NCBI GenBank assembly: GCA_965228165.1
Contig: CBDDHB010000003.1
Coordinates: 186,001 to 250,000, forward strand
From: Oleispirillum sp965228165
GTDB taxonomy: Bacteria; Pseudomonadota; Alphaproteobacteria; Rhodospirillales; Rhodospirillaceae
Direction of reading: 5' to 3'
Length of the DNA stretch: 64,000 bases
Below, one piece after another: positions 60,506 through 64,000 of the stretch. A program made the translations under genes and the position numbers. Numbering within the stretch: the stretch's first letter is position 1; the number at the start of each line of letters is the position of its first letter. The notes beneath the pieces were generated by a model. It ran no database searches and was not told where the DNA came from. It saw nothing but the letters and a program-made list of their open reading frames with translations.

Positions 60506-63500
60506 TGGATCTGGTCCGCGCCTCCCTGCGCCGCCCGATGGTGGTCATGGCGCTGGTGATGAGCGTCGTTCTGTTCGGCATCGTCGGACTGATGACGATT
60601 CCGATCCAACTGATCCCCGACGTGCGCCGCCCGGTGATCTCCGTCAGCACCTCGTGGGGCGGCGCCGCCCCCGCCGACGTCGAGCGGGAGATCATCTCCC
60701 GCCAGGAGGACGTCCTCAAGGGGCTCAGCGGATTGCAGTCCATGGAATCGTCGGCGCGGCGCGGCAGCGCCTCGGTCACCCTGGAATTCGCCATCGGCAC
60801 CAACATGGACAAGGCGATGCTGCTGGTCTCGAACCGGCTGAACCGGATTTCCGGCTATCCCGAGGAAGTCGACGAACCGACCCTCGAAACCTCCGGCTCC
60901 GAGGACACGCCGATCGGTTCCCTGATCCTGGAACGCCTGCCCGGCAACCCGCGCCCACCCACACCTACGGCGACTTCGCCGAAAACGTCATCGCCGACCG
61001 GCTGGAACGAATCCCCGGGGTTCCCACGGTGCGGGTCTACGGCGGCAGCGAAAGCGAATTGCAGGTGATCGTCGATCCGACGCGGCTGGCCGCCTATCGT
61101 CTGACCGTATCCGACGTGGTGGCGGCGTTGCGCGCCGCCGACGTCGCCACCAGCGCGGGATTCGTCAACGACGGCAAACGCCGCTATCTGGTGCGGGTGG
61201 ACGGCAATCTGGTGACGCCGGAACGGGTCGCGGCGGTCCTGTTGCGCAGCGAACGCGACGCCGCCGGGGACCGCACCGCGCGGGTCACCGTCGGCGACGT
61301 CGCCGAGATCGTCTTCGGTCACAAGCGCCCGACCATGGTGCTGCGCAGCATGGGCGAACCGGCGATCAGTTTCTCCCTGATGGCGGAAACCGACACCAAC
61401 ATCATGACCGCGATGGACAAGGTGCGGGCCGAAATCGACGAGATGAACGCCACCCTGCTGCCGCGCGAGGGCCTGCGCCTGCGCATCGTCTATGATCAGA
61501 CCGACTATGTCCGCCAGGCGATCGACCTAGTGGTGCAGAACATCTATGTCGGCGGCACCCTGGCGGCGCTGGTGCTGTTCGCCTTTCTGCGCTCGGCGCG
61601 CGCCACCCTGGTGATTTCGCTCGCCATCCCGATCTCGACCATCGGCACCTTCGTCGGCATGACCCTGCTCGGCCGCACCATCAACGTGATTTCCATGGCC
61701 GGACTGTCGTTCGCCGTCGGCATGGTGGTGGACGCCGCCATCGTGGTGCTGGAAAACATCTATCGGTATCGCGAACAGGGGCTTTCGCGCGCCCGCGCGG
61801 CGGAGGCCGGGGCGCGCCAGGTGTGGGGGGCGGTCCTCGCCTCGTCGCTGACGAAGATCGTGGTGTTCGTGCCGCTTTTGCTGATGAAGCAGGAAACCGG
61901 ACAGATGTTCCGCGACATCGCGGTGGCGATTTCGGTCTCCATCGCCCTGTCGATGCTGGTCGCGATCACCGTGGTGCCGGTGCTGGCGCGTCGCCTGCTG
62001 GGGCCGCGCGTCGGCGACCGCGCGCCGCTGGCCCTGCCTTTGTTGGACGGCGTCGCCCGAGCCTTCTCGGCGGCGCTGGAGGGGGCGTTGGCCCGCATCA
62101 CCGCCGACCGCAAATCCGCGCTGATCGCCGTCGGCGGCATCACCGCGGCCTGTCTGGCGCTGACCTTTCCCCTGCTCCCCAAGCTGGAATACCTGCCCGA
62201 GGGCAACCGCAACATGGCGTTCGGTTCGGTGCGTCCGCCGCCCGGCTACAACCTGACCACCACCGAGTCCACCGCCGAACGCATCGAAAACGCGGTGCGC
62301 CCCTTGTGGGGCCCAGGCGATTCCGCGCGCGGCGCGCCGCCGCGGATCGACAACTTTTCGTTCCGCGCCTACGAAAGCGGCTATATCGAGGTTTCCGCCA
62401 CCGCCGCCGACCCCACCCGCGTCGCCGAACTCATCCCCCTGATGCAGGCGCCGATCTTCGACGAACCGGGAACCTACGGCTACATGACCCAGCCGTCGCT
62501 GTTCAGCCGCCGCTCCGGCAGCGGCCGGTCGATCGATATCGACATTTCGGGCGACGACATGGAAGACGTCGCCGCCGTCGCCCGGCGGGTCAACGCCACC
62601 CTGGAAAGGGTCTTTCCGCGCCGCGCCGGATATCAGATGCAGCCCCGTCCGGGGCTGGAGCTGGGCGCGCCCGAGGTGCGGCTGACCCCCGATCCGGTGC
62701 GCCTGCGCGACGCCGGGGTCAGCGCCAGCGACTTCGCCCGCTCCATCGACGTCTTCAACGACGGCATGCGGGTGCTGGAAATCAACGTCGCCAACCAGCG
62801 CATCGACCTGACCCTGAAGGGGCGGGACAACGTCCACGACGCCACCCAGGACATCGCCAAGCTGCCGGTGGTCACCGCCGACGGCACCGTGGTGCGGGCG
62901 GCCAGCCTGTCGGAGGTCGAGGTCACCGAAGGCCCCACCGAAATCCGCCACACCGAGGGAAGGCGCACCATCACCCTGCAACTGCGCCCGCCGAACAGCG
63001 TCGCCCTGCAATCGGCGATCGAGCGCCTGCGAGCCGAGGTGGTGGACCCGGCGATCCGCGAGGGCCTGCCCGACGGCATCCGCATCGAGGTCAGCGGCGT
63101 CGCCGGCAAGCTGGCGGCGACATGGTCCGAACTGATCTGGCAACTTCTGATCGCCGGCGGCGTGGTCTATCTGATCATGGCGGTGCTGTTCGAAAGCCTG
63201 CTCTATCCGCTGATCATCATGATCACCATGCCGATGGCCTCGGCGGGAGCGCTGGTCTGCCTGGGTCTTTTGAACCTGTTCGTCTACACGCCGTTGGACA
63301 TGCTGACCATGCTGGGGTTCGTCATCCTGATCGGCACCGTCGTCAACAACGCCATCCTTCTGGTGGACCAGTCGCTGTTCCTGAGCCGCAAGGAAGGGCT
63401 GGAGATGCGCCGGGCGGTGGCTCTGGCGTCGCGTTCCCGGGTTCGTCCGATCTTCATGTCCACCCTGACCAGCCTGTTCGGCATGGCGCCGCTGGTCCTG

Positions 63501-63644
63501 TTTCCCGGCGCGGGAACCGAGCTTTATCGCGGCCTGGGGGCGGTGGTCCTGGGCGGTCTGGCGCTGTCCACCTTCCTGACTCTTCTGGTCGTCCCCGCCC
63601 TGATGTGTCTGGTCTCCGGAACGCGAACCGGCAAGCCCGCTTGA
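60505..63644 (+). pseudogene. Efflux RND transporter permease subunit, one frameshift
   Basis: An inner-membrane proton-driven efflux pump. The N-terminus MDLVRASLRRPMVVMALVMSVVLFGIVGLMTIPIQL and porter domain start in one frame; the rest (from TYGDFAENVIADRLERIPG) continues in another. The break is a three-C run at 60954-60956; a fourth C joins PRPTHTYGDF and gives 1046 residues, the normal RND length. Twelve membrane segments, FAVGMVVDAAIVVLENIYR (TM4 with the proton-relay Asp) and LGFVILIGTVVNNAIL (TM10) are recognisable. Substrates unknown. If real, the shift would remove most of the pump. Confidence 0.88.
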
Positions 63645-63669
63645 CGTTCCGCAATTTAGCAGGAAGAAT
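63641..63669 (+). promoter_or_regulatory. Candidate promoter for the ArsR-family gene
   Basis: TTGACG (63641-63646) and AAGAAT (63664-63669) lie 17 bases apart, overlapping the permease stop and ending about 50 bp upstream of the regulator start. The -10 is weak. If real, the regulator gene has its own promoter. Confidence 0.35.
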
Positions 63670-63719
63670 CGTTCGCAATCACCCTGGGGAGGGGGAGAGG
63701 ACGGACCAGCGGATCGAAC

Positions 63720-64000
63720 ATGGACATCGAACTTCTGCAACAGAACGCCCGCCGCGCCAGCGCCCTCTTGAAGGCGATGAGCAACGAGCATCGCCTGCTC
63801 ATCCTCTGCCAGCTGCAAGGCGGCGAACGCTCGGTCGGAGAATTGGAACGTCTGGTGGGGTTGAGCCAATCGGCCCTCTCCCAGCACTTGGCGCGGTTGC
63901 GCCGCGACGAACTGGTGCGCACCCGCCGCGTCGCGCAGACGATCTATTACTCGCTCGACGGCGACGAGGCGACCGAGGTGATTCGCACCCTGCACGGCAT
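63720..64000 (+). CDS. ArsR/SmtB-family transcriptional regulator, BigR/SqrR-like (3' truncated)
   Basis: The first 93 residues of a small winged-helix repressor; the end lies outside the window. ALLKAMSNEHRLLILCQLQGGERSVGELERLVGLSQ matches the BigR/SqrR group, and the recognition helix is SALSQHLARLRRDE, with the wing TRRVAQTIYYSL. The Cys in LILCQL (near residue 31) fits one of the persulfide-sensing Cys of SqrR/BigR. Those proteins control sulfide-oxidation genes, which may lie downstream. The other sensing Cys would be in the missing part. Confidence 0.85.
   Translation, partial: MDIELLQQNARRASALLKAMSNEHRLLILCQLQGGERSVGELERLVGLSQSALSQHLARLRRDELVRTRRVAQTIYYSLDGDEATEVIRTLHG

Noticed and set aside
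61527..63995. An 822-residue minus-strand frame over the RND permease
   Set aside because: His/Gln/Arg-rich composition is that of an antisense shadow of a membrane protein gene.

Overview
The window is a 64 kb piece of a GC-rich alphaproteobacterial chromosome, most likely from the order Rhodospirillales. The evidence is the MlaD-DUF2155 pair, a two-subunit KorAB 2-oxoacid:ferredoxin oxidoreductase, an AlaC-Hom-GlpX-RecJ run, DUF6314 and ELM1-family proteins, and a tRNA-His with an encoded G-1. Coding density is high and ATGA/TGATG overlaps are common. No plasmid, phage structural or transposase gene was seen. The assignment rests on protein families and gene order, not on a marker-gene search.

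Layout. 1-3.2 kb: end of an Mla lipid-transport locus (mlaD, DUF2155), an unknown protein, an alpha/beta hydrolase and an isochorismatase-like hydrolase. 3.3-5.7 kb: DEAD-box helicase and a glycine-zipper lipoprotein. 5.7-9.3 kb: YfhL-type ferredoxin divergent from korA-korB and a ferritin-like gene. 9.3-12 kb: lrgA-lrgB, esterase and DMT exporter. 12-15.2 kb: two-component system divergent from a Met/Gly-rich periplasmic protein and a small membrane protein. 15.2-21 kb: MscS channel, glycosyltransferase, FMO-DUF6314 pair and rfbD-rfbB. 22.2-24 kb: a small, lower-GC islet with two unknown genes, bounded by copies of the 3' end of tRNA-Ser(GCT). 24-28.5 kb: oxyR-like regulator divergent from dps, a CoA-transferase, tRNA-Glu and a GNAT. 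28.4-38 kb: recJ, glpX, hom, alaC, an OmpA lipoprotein, gamma carbonic anhydrase, argC and rplM-rpsI. 38-44.6 kb: a phosphohexomutase-fold protein lacking its catalytic loops, a CoA-binding protein, tRNA-His, a hydroxypyruvate isomerase-like protein, a HemN-like enzyme, ELM1 and pyrE. 44.6-55.8 kb: panE-like, universal stress protein, cation efflux, pdxH, a DnaJ-like chaperone, a YihY protein, fabI, aroC, rhodanese, sppA and tlyA. 56-64 kb: xseB-ispA-dxs operon, an RND efflux pair and the start of an ArsR/BigR-type regulator.

Functionally this is mainly core metabolism (isoprenoids, fatty acids, chorismate, arginine, threonine, pyrimidine, heme, B6) with envelope, redox-stress and efflux functions. 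KorAB with ferredoxin and a ferritin-like protein points to low-potential electron metabolism. oxyR/dps, HemN and universal stress genes fit a life across changing oxygen levels.

A striking feature is ten single-frame disruptions in eight genes: lrgB, esterase, FMO (two), rfbD, rfbB, oxyR, dnaJ-like (two) and an RND permease. Nearly all lie in C/G runs, and correcting each restores the normal family length. Sequencing or assembly errors are the simplest explanation, but the housekeeping genes here are all intact, so real decay or slippage should be tested. The best candidates for undescribed biology are the tRNA-Ser islet with its Cys-rich membrane protein and partner, and the non-canonical phosphohexomutase at 38.2 kb.
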